DNA from: an uncultured Flavobacterium sp.
Lineage (GTDB): Bacteria; Bacteroidota; Bacteroidia; Flavobacteriales; Flavobacteriaceae
DNA length: 44,762 nt
Direction of reading: 5' to 3'
Assembly (NCBI RefSeq): GCF_946479975.1
Contig: NZ_CAMLIX010000010.1
Coordinates: 1 to 44,762 of the forward strand
This document shows positions 24,638-31,360 of this stretch, in pieces. The position numbers were made by a program, and so were the translations under genes. The notes beneath the pieces were generated by a model that searched no databases, had not been told where the DNA came from, and saw only the letters and a list, made by a program, of their open reading frames with translations. Numbering within the stretch: position 1 is the first letter of the stretch; every line of letters starts with the position of its first letter.

Positions 24638-25384
24638 ATGCCAATATCTCCAAATTTCACATCAGTTTTAAGCAAAGACTGGGAAATCAATTTCACGCAA
24701 TGTACATCTACTGGTTATTTAAAGTACACCGATTTATGTAATCTTTTACAACTTACCGCTGCTGCACATTCAGAAGTTGGCGGTATCAGTTTTACAGATA
24801 TGCAGGAATTTGATCAAGCCTGGGTTTTAAGCCGAATGCGTGTAGAAATTACCGAATTACCAAAATGGCAGGATATTGTAACCGTAAAAACATGGATTAA
24901 CAGCCTTGAAAATTCACGTTCTGTTCGTGCACTTGAAATGTACGTAAACGGCAAAAAGATTGTTGGAAGCGAAACCTATTGGGCAGTTTTTAACACCAAA
25001 GCACGTCGTCCAGAAGCTTTGGCTTTACCCTTTGAACATTTCGAATTATTCCCAGAAAACCGAGCAACTGTCGAAGGTTTTTCTAAAATAAATATCAATA
25101 CTGAAAAGGAATCTGTTTTTGAAAAAACGGTCTATTTATCGGATTTAGATATTGTAAATCATGCTAATAATGTAAAATATTTAGAATGGTGCTTAGATCA
25201 TGTTGATGCAAAGCGAATTCTAAAACAAGAAGTAAAAAGCTTCGAAATGAATTTCTTAAAAGAACTTTCACTAAACGATCAAGTTGTTATTCATGAAAGT
25301 GACAATGAAGATAATTCAGCTACAACATTCAGTATTACAAAAGAGGACAAAAATTGTTTTGCTTTAGAATTGCATTGGAAATAA
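24638..25384 (+). CDS. Acyl-ACP thioesterase (FatA/FatB-like)
   Basis: A 248-aa cytoplasmic thioesterase that releases free fatty acids from acyl-ACP. It has two hotdog domains: residues 10-135 (KYTDLCNLLQLTAAAHSEVGG, WVLSRMRVEI) and about 160-248. The catalytic pattern is DLDIVNHANNVKYLEWCLD, with Asp, Asn, His in DxNxH spacing as in plant and bacterial acyl-ACP thioesterases. Its last 156 nt are part of a 332-bp tandem duplication, but the gene itself is complete. Confidence 0.88.
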   Translation: MPISPNFTSVLSKDWEINFTQCTSTGYLKYTDLCNLLQLTAAAHSEVGGISFTDMQEFDQAWVLSRMRVEITELPKWQDIVTVKTWINSLENSRSVRALEMYVNGKKIVGSETYWAVFNTKARRPEALALPFEHFELFPENRATVEGFSKININTEKESVFEKTVYLSDLDIVNHANNVKYLEWCLDHVDAKRILKQEVKSFEMNFLKELSLNDQVVIHESDNEDNSATTFSITKEDKNCFALELHWK

Positions 25385-25391
25385 AATTTAT

Positions 25392-25519
25392 GCCACAGAT
25401 TAAAAGATTGTAAATGATTTTTTTTAGCCACAAATTACATAAATTTCCACAAATAAAAATCTGTGATAATCCTTTAATCTGTGGCTAAAAAATTAGTTCA
25501 CATTTGTGTAATTTGTGGC
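25392..25519. repeat. Interleaved inverted repeats (GCCACAGATT and GCCACAAATT arms), pseudoknot-like order
   Basis: Arm 1 GCCACAGATTAAA (25392) pairs with 1' TTTAATCTGTGGC (25473-25485). Arm 2 GCCACAAATTACA (25427) pairs with 2' TGTAATTTGTGGC (25507-25519). The order 1-2-1'-2' interleaves. The arms resemble each other, so 2 can also pair with 1'. The same structure is repeated 332 nt downstream. The arms belong to the GCCACGAATT family seen at 1406 and 19064. Confidence 0.7.
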
Positions 25520-25560
25520 AAACAAAATAGCCAGCATTTCCGCAATATTGTCATTTCGAC

Positions 25561-25716
25561 GAAGTAAAAAACTTCGAAATGAATTTCTTAAAAGAACTTT
25601 CACTAAACGATCAAGTTGTTATTCATGAAAGTGACAATGAAGATAATTCAGCTACAACATTCAGTATTACAAAAGAGGACAAAAATTGTTTTGCTTTAGA
25701 ATTGCATTGGAAATAA
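25561..25716 (+). pseudogene. Duplicated 3' fragment of the acyl-ACP thioesterase gene
   Basis: The second copy of the tandem duplication repeats the last 51 codons and the stop of the thioesterase gene (from EVKNFEMNFLKEL to HWK-stop). It has no start region, so it is a non-functional gene fragment. One codon differs (Ser to Asn). Confidence 0.85.
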
Positions 25717-25881
25717 AATTTATGCCACAGATTAAAAGATTGTAAATGATTTTTTTTAGCCACAAATTACATAAATTTCCACAAATAAAAATCTGTGATA
25801 ATCCTTTAATCTGTGGCTAAAAAATTAGTTCACATTTGTGTAATTTGTGGCAAACAAAATAGCCAGCATTTCCGCAATATT

Positions 25882-25979
25882 GTCATTTCGACGAAGGAGA
25901 AATCTTCGTAAGAAACTCTACAAAGATTGGATTTTCGTCGCGGAGATACTTATGGAGATTTCTCCTTCGTCGAAATGAC
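25882..25979. repeat. Palindromic GTCATTTCGACGAAG element
   Basis: GTCATTTCGACGAAGGAGAA... (25882-25904) and its exact 23-bp reverse complement (25957-25979) enclose about 50 nt (TTCGTAAGAAACTCTACAAAG-type centre). A truncated left arm also ends the first duplication copy (25550-25564), and a degenerate right half is at 30521-30563. It is a dispersed palindromic intergenic element, with no ORF inside. Confidence 0.8.
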
Positions 25980-25991
25980 AAACTTTAGGTA

Positions 25992-26029
25992 AAAAAATAA
26001 TCGATGCAAAATTACATCGATTATTTTTT
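25992..26029 (-). terminator. Terminator of the prfH/rtcB cluster
   Basis: AAAAAATAATCGATG (25992-26006) pairs with CATCGATTATTTTTT (26015-26029), 15 bp with an 8-nt loop, 5 nt beyond the stop of the TPR gene. It has U tracts in both directions. Confidence 0.8.
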
Positions 26030-26033
26030 AAAA

Positions 26034-26567
26034 TCATTTTGATTTCTTTTTAGAATTTTTCTTCTTTTCTTTAGGTTTCTTCTTTTCCTGCAAATCCATT
26101 TTTCCTTTAATTCGTTTTTCAACTTCACTAATTCCAGAATCATAATCATGCTGAATCGAACGAAGTTTTGCTTGTTTAATTTCTTTTAAAGCCTCTTTAA
26201 ATTTATGTTGTACCTCTAAAAGAACCGCTTTCTTTGCAAAAATATCAGCTTTATTAATTCCTTTAATCGTCAATGCAAAATCAATTAGTTTTTGAGCTTC
26301 TTCATAATCTTCATTCAAAATCAAAGTCTGCAAATAATGCGGATAAACTTCAAGAGCATGAATATTAATCGCTAAAGCTTCTTGAAAATAAGTTTTAGCA
26401 TCATCATAATTCATTAATTGCTCTGCTTGGATCCTTCCGTACAAACACAAAACCATTGTATTTTTAGAATCATAAGAAAAAGCATAATCTAAAGATTCTA
26501 TAGTTTCTTCAAGCGAATACGGATAACTATCCAAAGCCTGAAAAAGGTATTTATCAATTGTTTTCAT
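26034..26567 (-). CDS. TPR protein, last gene of the rtcB-prfH cluster
   Basis: A 177-aa protein made of helical pairs with TPR character ([67 protein letters not shown]), then a very basic tail of repeated Lys (about residues 160-177). TPRs bind proteins; the tail could bind RNA. Its start overlaps the prfH stop by 14 nt, so translation is probably coupled. A terminator follows. No enzyme motif; its role in the module is unknown. Confidence 0.8.
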   Translation of the reverse strand: MKTIDKYLFQALDSYPYSLEETIESLDYAFSYDSKNTMVLCLYGRIQAEQLMNYDDAKTYFQEALAINIHALEVYPHYLQTLILNEDYEEAQKLIDFALTIKGINKADIFAKKAVLLEVQHKFKEALKEIKQAKLRSIQHDYDSGISEVEKRIKGKMDLQEKKKPKEKKKNSKKKSK

Positions 26568-27243
26568 TACGTAAATCGTTTTTTAATTTCTGACGAGTTC
26601 CTTTGTAACTTTTCTCTACTTTGTTCTTTTTAAAATCACTTCCGGTAAAAACTCTAATAGGATTTCCACGCTCAACATTCAGCTGGTTTTCCCATTGTTT
26701 TCCTACATGATTTTTAAGCTGGATTAATTTCTCGTCTTCTATTTTTTTAATTAATCTTTCTGTTGCCAGTTTTTTGTTTTGATGCTGCGAACGGCTGTCC
26801 ATTGCCACAACTGCAATTCCCGTCGGAATATGAGTTGCCCGAATCGCAGAACTTACTTTATTCACATGTTGTCCGCCAGCTCCCGAACTTCTCATTGCCT
26901 GATATTGAATTTCGTTTTCAGAAAATGAAGCATTCTTTTGCTTTTCAATTTCAAAAACTCCAATAAACCAGTTTTTGCGTTTGTGCATTTTCCTAAACTG
27001 ACTTTGACCAATCCATTGAATTGTTCCTATCCAAGAATCCACAAACTGATCTGCATTTTTGCCCTTTACAGCAATGGAAGCCGTTTCTATAGTTCCATTT
27101 TCAGTTCCAGCTTCTCTTTGCAGTAAAACTGTTTCAAGCTGTTGTTCGTCTGCTTCTTCCAAAACTTTTTTAAGCACTTGGGCAACCACCCAAGTGCATT
27201 CTGCAGGTCCGCGACCCGCTGTTATCTGAATTATTCTTTCCAT
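26554..27243 (-). CDS. prfH: Peptide chain release factor homologue PrfH
   Basis: A 229-aa release factor-like protein that keeps the peptidyl-tRNA hydrolysis motif [10 protein letters not shown] (GGQ at residues 123-125) but lacks the stop-codon recognition domain of RF1/RF2. Known work on PrfH shows that it releases peptide from ribosomes whose decoding centre has been cut, working with an RtcB ligase that reseals the 16S rRNA. The N-terminal [20 protein letters not shown] is typical of PrfH. It overlaps the CxxC-protein gene upstream by 13 nt and the TPR gene downstream by 14 nt. It lies two genes after rtcB, which fits the family pairing. Confidence 0.92.
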   Translation of the reverse strand: MERIIQITAGRGPAECTWVVAQVLKKVLEEADEQQLETVLLQREAGTENGTIETASIAVKGKNADQFVDSWIGTIQWIGQSQFRKMHKRKNWFIGVFEIEKQKNASFSENEIQYQAMRSSGAGGQHVNKVSSAIRATHIPTGIAVVAMDSRSQHQNKKLATERLIKKIEDEKLIQLKNHVGKQWENQLNVERGNPIRVFTGSDFKKNKVEKSYKGTRQKLKNDLRNENN

Positions 27244-27827
27244 TTCTTTAAAATTTTAAGCAGCTTTTCTCTATTTTTTGCTGCTTTTACAAATTGAGGA
27301 AGATGAGCTACCAAACTTGAACTTAAATTCATTTTTGAATTACGCTCTCTTAAACCTGCACTAATATATCTTTCCAGATAATCAATATGATCTCGGTTAT
27401 AAGCCCAAAAAAGATTACCATCTACTTCTTTTTGAAACCACAATGGTAAGTTGTAATATCTTTCTCTTTTTAAACCATCACCAAACTCTGTTTTTTTTAC
27501 AATTTCATATATCTTAAATTTCCCTTCTTCTTGAAATTTACAATGCGGACATGTGGTTTTATAAGTAAGAGGTTTGATTTTTAAAGCCTGTGATTCAAAC
27601 TCAAACTTTTCAAAACAATTGCTGCAATACTTTTTGCCATAAGCTACATATTTTGGAATTGCACGATCTGGCTGACAAAAGCATTTTTTACATTCAAAAA
27701 CCATTACGAGATAATCCTCTTTGGTCTTACAAATAACAACAGCTTTAGATCCACATTTGGGACATTTAACTGTAAATTCATCATTGAAGTGTCCTAAGTA
27801 CTTATTTTCATCTTGAAATCGTTCCAT
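27231..27827 (-). CDS. Protein with four CxxC pairs (probable zinc ribbons) between rtcB and prfH
   Basis: A 198-aa protein from the ATG at 27827, 13 nt after the rtcB stop. A TTG at 27860 inside rtcB is the alternative. CxxC pairs are at residues 22/25 (KCPKCG), 46/49 (ECKKC), 68/71 (YCSNC) and 93/96 (TCPHC), so two zinc-binding units are likely. The C-terminal half is helical and basic ([18 protein letters not shown]). I do not recognise a named family. Position between an RNA ligase and a release factor, with an overlap into prfH, suggests binding to rRNA or the ribosome; this is inference. Confidence 0.82.
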   Translation of the reverse strand: MERFQDENKYLGHFNDEFTVKCPKCGSKAVVICKTKEDYLVMVFECKKCFCQPDRAIPKYVAYGKKYCSNCFEKFEFESQALKIKPLTYKTTCPHCKFQEEGKFKIYEIVKKTEFGDGLKRERYYNLPLWFQKEVDGNLFWAYNRDHIDYLERYISAGLRERNSKMNLSSSLVAHLPQFVKAAKNREKLLKILKKWKE

Positions 27828-27840
27828 AATCTTTAATTTT

Positions 27841-29232
27841 TTATCGATCCATTCTAACAATTTTCGGAGTAAATGTTCCTAGAACTTCCACTAATTCCGC
27901 TTGATTTGCCATTACTTTTTCAATGTCTTTGTACGCCATTGGAGCTTCGTCTATATTTCCTCCAATTAAGGTTACATCATTGGCTTTCAAAACCTTTTTA
28001 ATTTCGCTTTGCGTAAAAGTACTTTTGCATTTAGCTCTTGAAAACAAACGCCCCGCACCATGTGAAGCCGAGTTTAAACTTTCGGCATTTCCCTTTCCTT
28101 TAACGATGTAACCTGGAGCAGTCATAGATCCCGGAATAATTCCAAGCTGACCTTCAGCGGCAGGTGTTGCGCCTTTTCTATGTACAATACATTCCTGACC
28201 GTTTACGATTTCTTTCCAAGCAAAATTGTGGTGATTTTCTATTGTTACTACCACTCTTTTCCCAATCGCTTTGGCAATTCTTCTATGAATATCATCGTGA
28301 CATGCTTTTGCATATTCTCCTGCCAAATTCATAGCAAGCCAATATTCCTGTCCGTCATGTGTATTCAAATCTAACCATGCCAAATGCTGTACATTTTTTG
28401 GTAACGGACATTGTTTTGTTGCCAAATACGTGTAGTGTTTTGCAATGTTAGCTCCTAATCCGCGGGAACCGCTATGCGATAAAACAGCAAAATATTCGCC
28501 TTTTCCTAATTTCCACTCGTTCTCTGGATTATCGATTTTTGCAATTCCAAATTCAACAAAATGATTTCCTCCGCCAGAACTTCCCAATTGTTTGTAAGCC
28601 TTTGGCAAAAGATTCTTTAACAAAGGAATATCTTGAAATTCTCTTTTATAAAAGACATCATGATCTACTCGAGATGCATGTGCTTCGTACATTCCAAATT
28701 TTGTATTATCCTTTAAAATTGCTTCCAGCTGATGTTCTCTCCCTTTGAAATGAGAAGCCGGCAAATCAAAAATTGAAAGACTCATTCGGCATCCAATATC
28801 AACACCAACTCCATACGGAATTACAGCATTTTCTGTTGCTAAAACACCGCCAATTGGCAGTCCGTAACCCGAATGTGCATCTGGCATTAAAGCTCCTGCG
28901 ACCGAAACGGGCAGTTTTAATGAATCATACAATTGAAATTTTGCCTGCTGATCGATTTCATTTTCACCAAAAATGGTAAAAGGAACTCGTGTTGTTTTAA
29001 GCTGATGCATTCTTACCTGAACGGGTTTAATCAAACCTTCGGCAACTTTTCCCCAAGTTCCGTTTCCTTCATACTTTTCAGGATGCAACAAAACATCTTT
29101 TGCTTCTGTTAGAATAGATTCTTTTTTTTCTCTTTTTCTATATCTGTTTATCTGCCCTAAGGCGATATTTATTGAATTGTTTTTTGGAAAGCCCAATTTA
29201 ATTAGGTCTTTTCCGGATAATTTATTTCCCAT
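27841..29232 (-). CDS. rtcB: RtcB RNA ligase with N-terminal extension
   Basis: RtcB joins RNA 2',3'-cyclic phosphate (or 3'-phosphate) ends to 5'-OH ends with GTP and Mn2+. The 463-aa protein has all expected residues: D145 and C148 (GVDIGCRM), H224 (SSGGGNHFVE), H253 (LSHSGSRGLG), and the guanylated H351 in HRKGATPA. Compared with E. coli RtcB (408 aa, metal ligand Asp75) there are about 70 extra N-terminal residues. They include LSGKDLIKLGFPKNN, which resembles the helical RNA-binding motif of CCA-adding/poly(A) polymerase family proteins. The start overlaps the upstream gene by 11 nt. Probably repairs cleaved rRNA together with PrfH. Confidence 0.95.
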   Translation of the reverse strand: MGNKLSGKDLIKLGFPKNNSINIALGQINRYRKREKKESILTEAKDVLLHPEKYEGNGTWGKVAEGLIKPVQVRMHQLKTTRVPFTIFGENEIDQQAKFQLYDSLKLPVSVAGALMPDAHSGYGLPIGGVLATENAVIPYGVGVDIGCRMSLSIFDLPASHFKGREHQLEAILKDNTKFGMYEAHASRVDHDVFYKREFQDIPLLKNLLPKAYKQLGSSGGGNHFVEFGIAKIDNPENEWKLGKGEYFAVLSHSGSRGLGANIAKHYTYLATKQCPLPKNVQHLAWLDLNTHDGQEYWLAMNLAGEYAKACHDDIHRRIAKAIGKRVVVTIENHHNFAWKEIVNGQECIVHRKGATPAAEGQLGIIPGSMTAPGYIVKGKGNAESLNSASHGAGRLFSRAKCKSTFTQSEIKKVLKANDVTLIGGNIDEAPMAYKDIEKVMANQAELVEVLGTFTPKIVRMDR

Positions 29233-29983
29233 GATTTTCTATCATTTCGTCTGCATATTGTTGATACAATGAATGCCTACTTTTATTTTTAATTGGATTC
29301 TTCTCTTTTGGATTTTCTGGTCTATAAAATTTCCATCCATTAGAAAAACCGCCTAGTATTTTATTTATTCTATTTCGTAGATTGTGATTTTCAATATAAT
29401 TTCGAATAGATTGAATTTGACTTTCTAAATCTGAATCGACCATTTTTGTATGCGTTATCATATACGGACTAACGCGAAGCACATATCGCCAAGGCTGACT
29501 AAACACATAGTGAATTTTGTATCGTTTACAATTACTGCACCAGCGTTCTCTCTTATAAAAAAGTGCTTTTTCTTTTTCGGTCAATTCTAGTTTTGAACTT
29601 TTCCATTCCCATTCAGAAAACTCTTTTACAGTTTGAATCTTTTCAACATACACATTTCTACTTTTTCTTTTTTTCTTTCTTTTAAAAGATTTTTCAGGAG
29701 AAAACTGCCATGTATTTATTTTTTCTAATAATTCACTGTAAAATAAAGCTTCACTTGATTTCGCAACATCATCTCTTAATTTAAAATTACGCTGCCATCC
29801 CTTTTGATAAGGAATTTCTAGTTGAACTAATGGTAAATTTCTTCGTTTTTCCAAAAGTTCATCTTCAAATTTGTTTAACTGAATTAATTGTTTTTCAAAA
29901 TCTTCTTTTACTACTCTTTTCTTTCGTCTTTTACTTTTAAAGCGAGTACATAATGCATACTCCTCTACCGTATAATTTTCCAT
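29222..29983 (-). CDS. Lysine/arginine-rich protein of unknown function, first gene of the rtcB-prfH cluster
   Basis: A 253-aa, strongly basic protein. Clusters such as FKSKRRKKRVVK (15-26) and KSFKRKKKRKSRN (98-110) suggest nucleic-acid binding. There is one CxxC at residues 149/152 (RERWCSNCKRYKIHYVF), the Trp-rich segment NTWQFSPEK, and GGFSNGWKFYRPENPKEKN near the end. No signal or membrane segment. No family recognised. It overlaps the rtcB start by 11 nt, so it is part of the same transcript. Direct RNA or ribosome binding is inferred from composition and context only. Confidence 0.8.
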   Translation of the reverse strand: MENYTVEEYALCTRFKSKRRKKRVVKEDFEKQLIQLNKFEDELLEKRRNLPLVQLEIPYQKGWQRNFKLRDDVAKSSEALFYSELLEKINTWQFSPEKSFKRKKKRKSRNVYVEKIQTVKEFSEWEWKSSKLELTEKEKALFYKRERWCSNCKRYKIHYVFSQPWRYVLRVSPYMITHTKMVDSDLESQIQSIRNYIENHNLRNRINKILGGFSNGWKFYRPENPKEKNPIKNKSRHSLYQQYADEMIENHGK

Positions 29984-30091
29984 AAAAAAAATTAACGCGT
30001 ATTAAATTAACAGCCAAATAGGCTTAAACATTTTATCCTGACGGATAAATACTAAAAATCGATGTTCGGGAAAGTTTGAAGTGTCTAGAAT

Positions 30092-30128
30092 AAAAAAAGC
30101 CCGAAACTAAATGTCTTCGGGCTTTTTT
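30092..30128 (-). terminator. Terminator of the 27-codon ORF transcript
   Basis: AAAAAAGCCCGAA and TTCGGGCTTTTTT form a perfect stem of about 13 bp with loop CTAAATGTC-like sequence. It has A/T tracts on both sides. It lies 21 nt after the small ORF (minus strand) and 109 nt before the rtcB cluster start. Confidence 0.85.
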
Positions 30129-30148
30129 ATATATCTAAAAATGTATTT

Positions 30149-30232
30149 CTAAGATTGAAATAAGCCACGAAGAAGCGCTGCACCAAATCTATTTGGTGTG
30201 AAGCTTTGTGATGTTGATTTAAGTACAAACAT
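30149..30232 (-). CDS. Possible small protein, 27 aa, in its own transcription unit
   Basis: ATG at 30232 to TAG at 30149 encodes a 27-aa peptide with core TSQSFTPNRFGAALLRGLF. The C-terminal half is hydrophobic with two Arg, so it could be an amphipathic helix. It lies between a promoter-like element (30271-30302) and a strong terminator (30092-30128), giving a transcript of about 175 nt. Within the ORF is a perfect hairpin (CACCAAAT/ATTTGGTG, 30181-30198). Whether it is a peptide gene, an sRNA or both cannot be told from sequence. No family recognised. Confidence 0.4.
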   Translation of the reverse strand: MFVLKSTSQSFTPNRFGAALLRGLFQS

Positions 30233-30270
30233 TTTTCTTCGTTATTAAAGGGTTATTATTTTTTCGTCTG

Positions 30271-30302
30271 CAAATATTCATAATACTTTTTTAAATTTCC
30301 AA
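30271..30302 (-). promoter_or_regulatory. Promoter-like element before the 27-codon ORF
   Basis: Minus strand: TTG (30300-30302), 21 nt, AATATTTG (30271-30278), one mismatch to TAnnTTTG. Transcription would start near 30267, about 35 nt before the ATG. Confidence 0.4.
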
Positions 30303-30359
30303 ATTATTTTTAAAGAATTTTCTTTAAAAATAATTCGACATACTTTCCGAAATCGGAAA
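30302..30359. repeat. Two perfect hairpins in the 30.2-30.6 kb gap
   Basis: AATTATTTTTAAAGA (30302-30316) pairs perfectly with 30321-30335, 15 bp of nearly pure A/T. TTTCCGA/TCGGAAA (30344-30359) forms a second short palindrome. The remaining sequence from 30360 to 30520 is AT-rich and shows no gene or known motif. Confidence 0.5.
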
Positions 30360-30520
30360 ACAACATTTTATCTATTTAAAAATCAAAAACTTAAACCTAA
30401 AAAAGACTTTACTTTTATTTTCACTTTTATAAGAAAAAAAATGAAAAACTGTTAGGAATACACCTTTAAAACTTCAAATTAAAATTAATTATAAAAAAAT
30501 TGACAAAGGCTGAAATTTTG

Positions 30521-30563
30521 TTGCGGAGTTTCTTGCCAAGATTTCCCTTTGTAGAAATGACAA
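30521..30563. repeat. Degenerate half of the GTCATTTCGACGAAG palindromic element
   Basis: TTGCGGAGTTTCTTGCCAAG, then ATTTCCCTTTGTAGAAATGACA, resembles the right half of the element at 25882-25979 with several substitutions. The left half is missing. Confidence 0.6.
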
Positions 30564-30594
30564 GATTGGCCTAATTTCTATTTAAATTTAGGCA

Positions 30595-30622
30595 TAAAAA
30601 AAGCCCTGATTTCTCAGAGCTT
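30595..30622 (-). terminator. Terminator of the two-component operon
   Basis: AAGCCCTGA (30601-30609) pairs with TCAGAGCTT (30614-30622), with one mismatch. On the minus strand it is followed by a run of seven T. It begins 18 nt after the response regulator stop. Confidence 0.75.
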
Positions 30623-30640
30623 ATATTTTTTTGTGTGAAT

Positions 30641-31357
30641 TTATTCAGAAACTTTGCTTTTTACTACTAGTCTGAAACCTTCTCCGTGAATGTTTAGGAT
30701 TTCAACATCTTCATCAGATTTAAGGTATTTTCTTAATTTAGCGATGTAAACGTCCATACTTCTTGAAGTAAAGTAGTTGTCATCTCTCCAGATTTTTGTT
30801 AAAGCTAATTCTCTTGGCATTAAATCATTTTCATGAAGAATAAGCATTTTAAGCAATTCATTCTCTTTTGGAGACAATTTAATTGGCTCTTCATCTTGGA
30901 AAGTCAAGAATCTAAGTTTAGAATTTAAATGGAATTTACCGATATTAAATTCAAACTGAACTTGCTCTGCTTTCGTATCAGCAGATTTTCTTTGAATGAT
31001 CGCTTTAATTTTCATTAAAAGAACTTCTGAATCAAAAGGTTTATTTAAATAATCATCTGCACCAGCTTTATATCCTTTTAAAACATCTTCTTTCATCGAT
31101 TTTGCCGTTAAGAAGATAATTGGCACTTCACTGTTCTTTTCTCTAATTTCTTTTGCTAATGTGTAACCATCTTTATAAGGCATCATTACATCAAGAATAC
31201 ATAAATCGTAAACGTCCTTCTTGAATTTTTCGAAACCTTCCATACCGTTTTTAGCTAAAGTAACTTCAAAGTCATTTAACATTAGATAATCTTTAAGAAC
31301 CGCCCCAAAATTTAGGTCATCTTCTACTAAAAGTATTCTTTTGTTAGTATTTTCCAT
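30641..31357 (-). CDS. OmpR-family response regulator (RprY-like)
   Basis: A 238-aa transcription factor. The receiver domain occupies residues 7-122, with acidic pair EDD at 12-14, phosphoacceptor D56 in LCILDVMMPYKDG and K in DDYLNKPFDSEVL. The winged-helix output domain (about 135-235) includes LSPKENELLKMLI and SMDVYIAKLRKYL. It is closest in pattern to RprY of Bacteroides. The gene starts 3 nt after the sensor kinase stop, so it is the kinase's cognate regulator. Target genes unknown. Confidence 0.93.
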   Translation of the reverse strand: MENTNKRILLVEDDLNFGAVLKDYLMLNDFEVTLAKNGMEGFEKFKKDVYDLCILDVMMPYKDGYTLAKEIREKNSEVPIIFLTAKSMKEDVLKGYKAGADDYLNKPFDSEVLLMKIKAIIQRKSADTKAEQVQFEFNIGKFHLNSKLRFLTFQDEEPIKLSPKENELLKMLILHENDLMPRELALTKIWRDDNYFTSRSMDVYIAKLRKYLKSDEDVEILNIHGEGFRLVVKSKVSE

Positions 31358-31360
31358 ATT

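Larger units (their letters stand above)
25229..25892. repeat. 332-bp tandem duplication (two near-identical copies)
   Basis: Copy 1 is 25229-25560 and copy 2 is 25561-25892. By eye the only difference is G at 25239 versus A at 25571. Each copy has the last 156 nt of the thioesterase gene plus 176 nt of downstream spacer. The junction lies inside GAAG, which is shared by the gene (25229) and by the left arm of the palindrome at 25882, so a short homology could have primed the duplication. Confidence 0.92.

Noticed and set aside
25385..26033. Insertion sequence as the cause of the repeats after the thioesterase gene
   Set aside because: No transposase frame, no target-site duplication pattern. 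The repeat is a simple tandem duplication plus a palindromic element.
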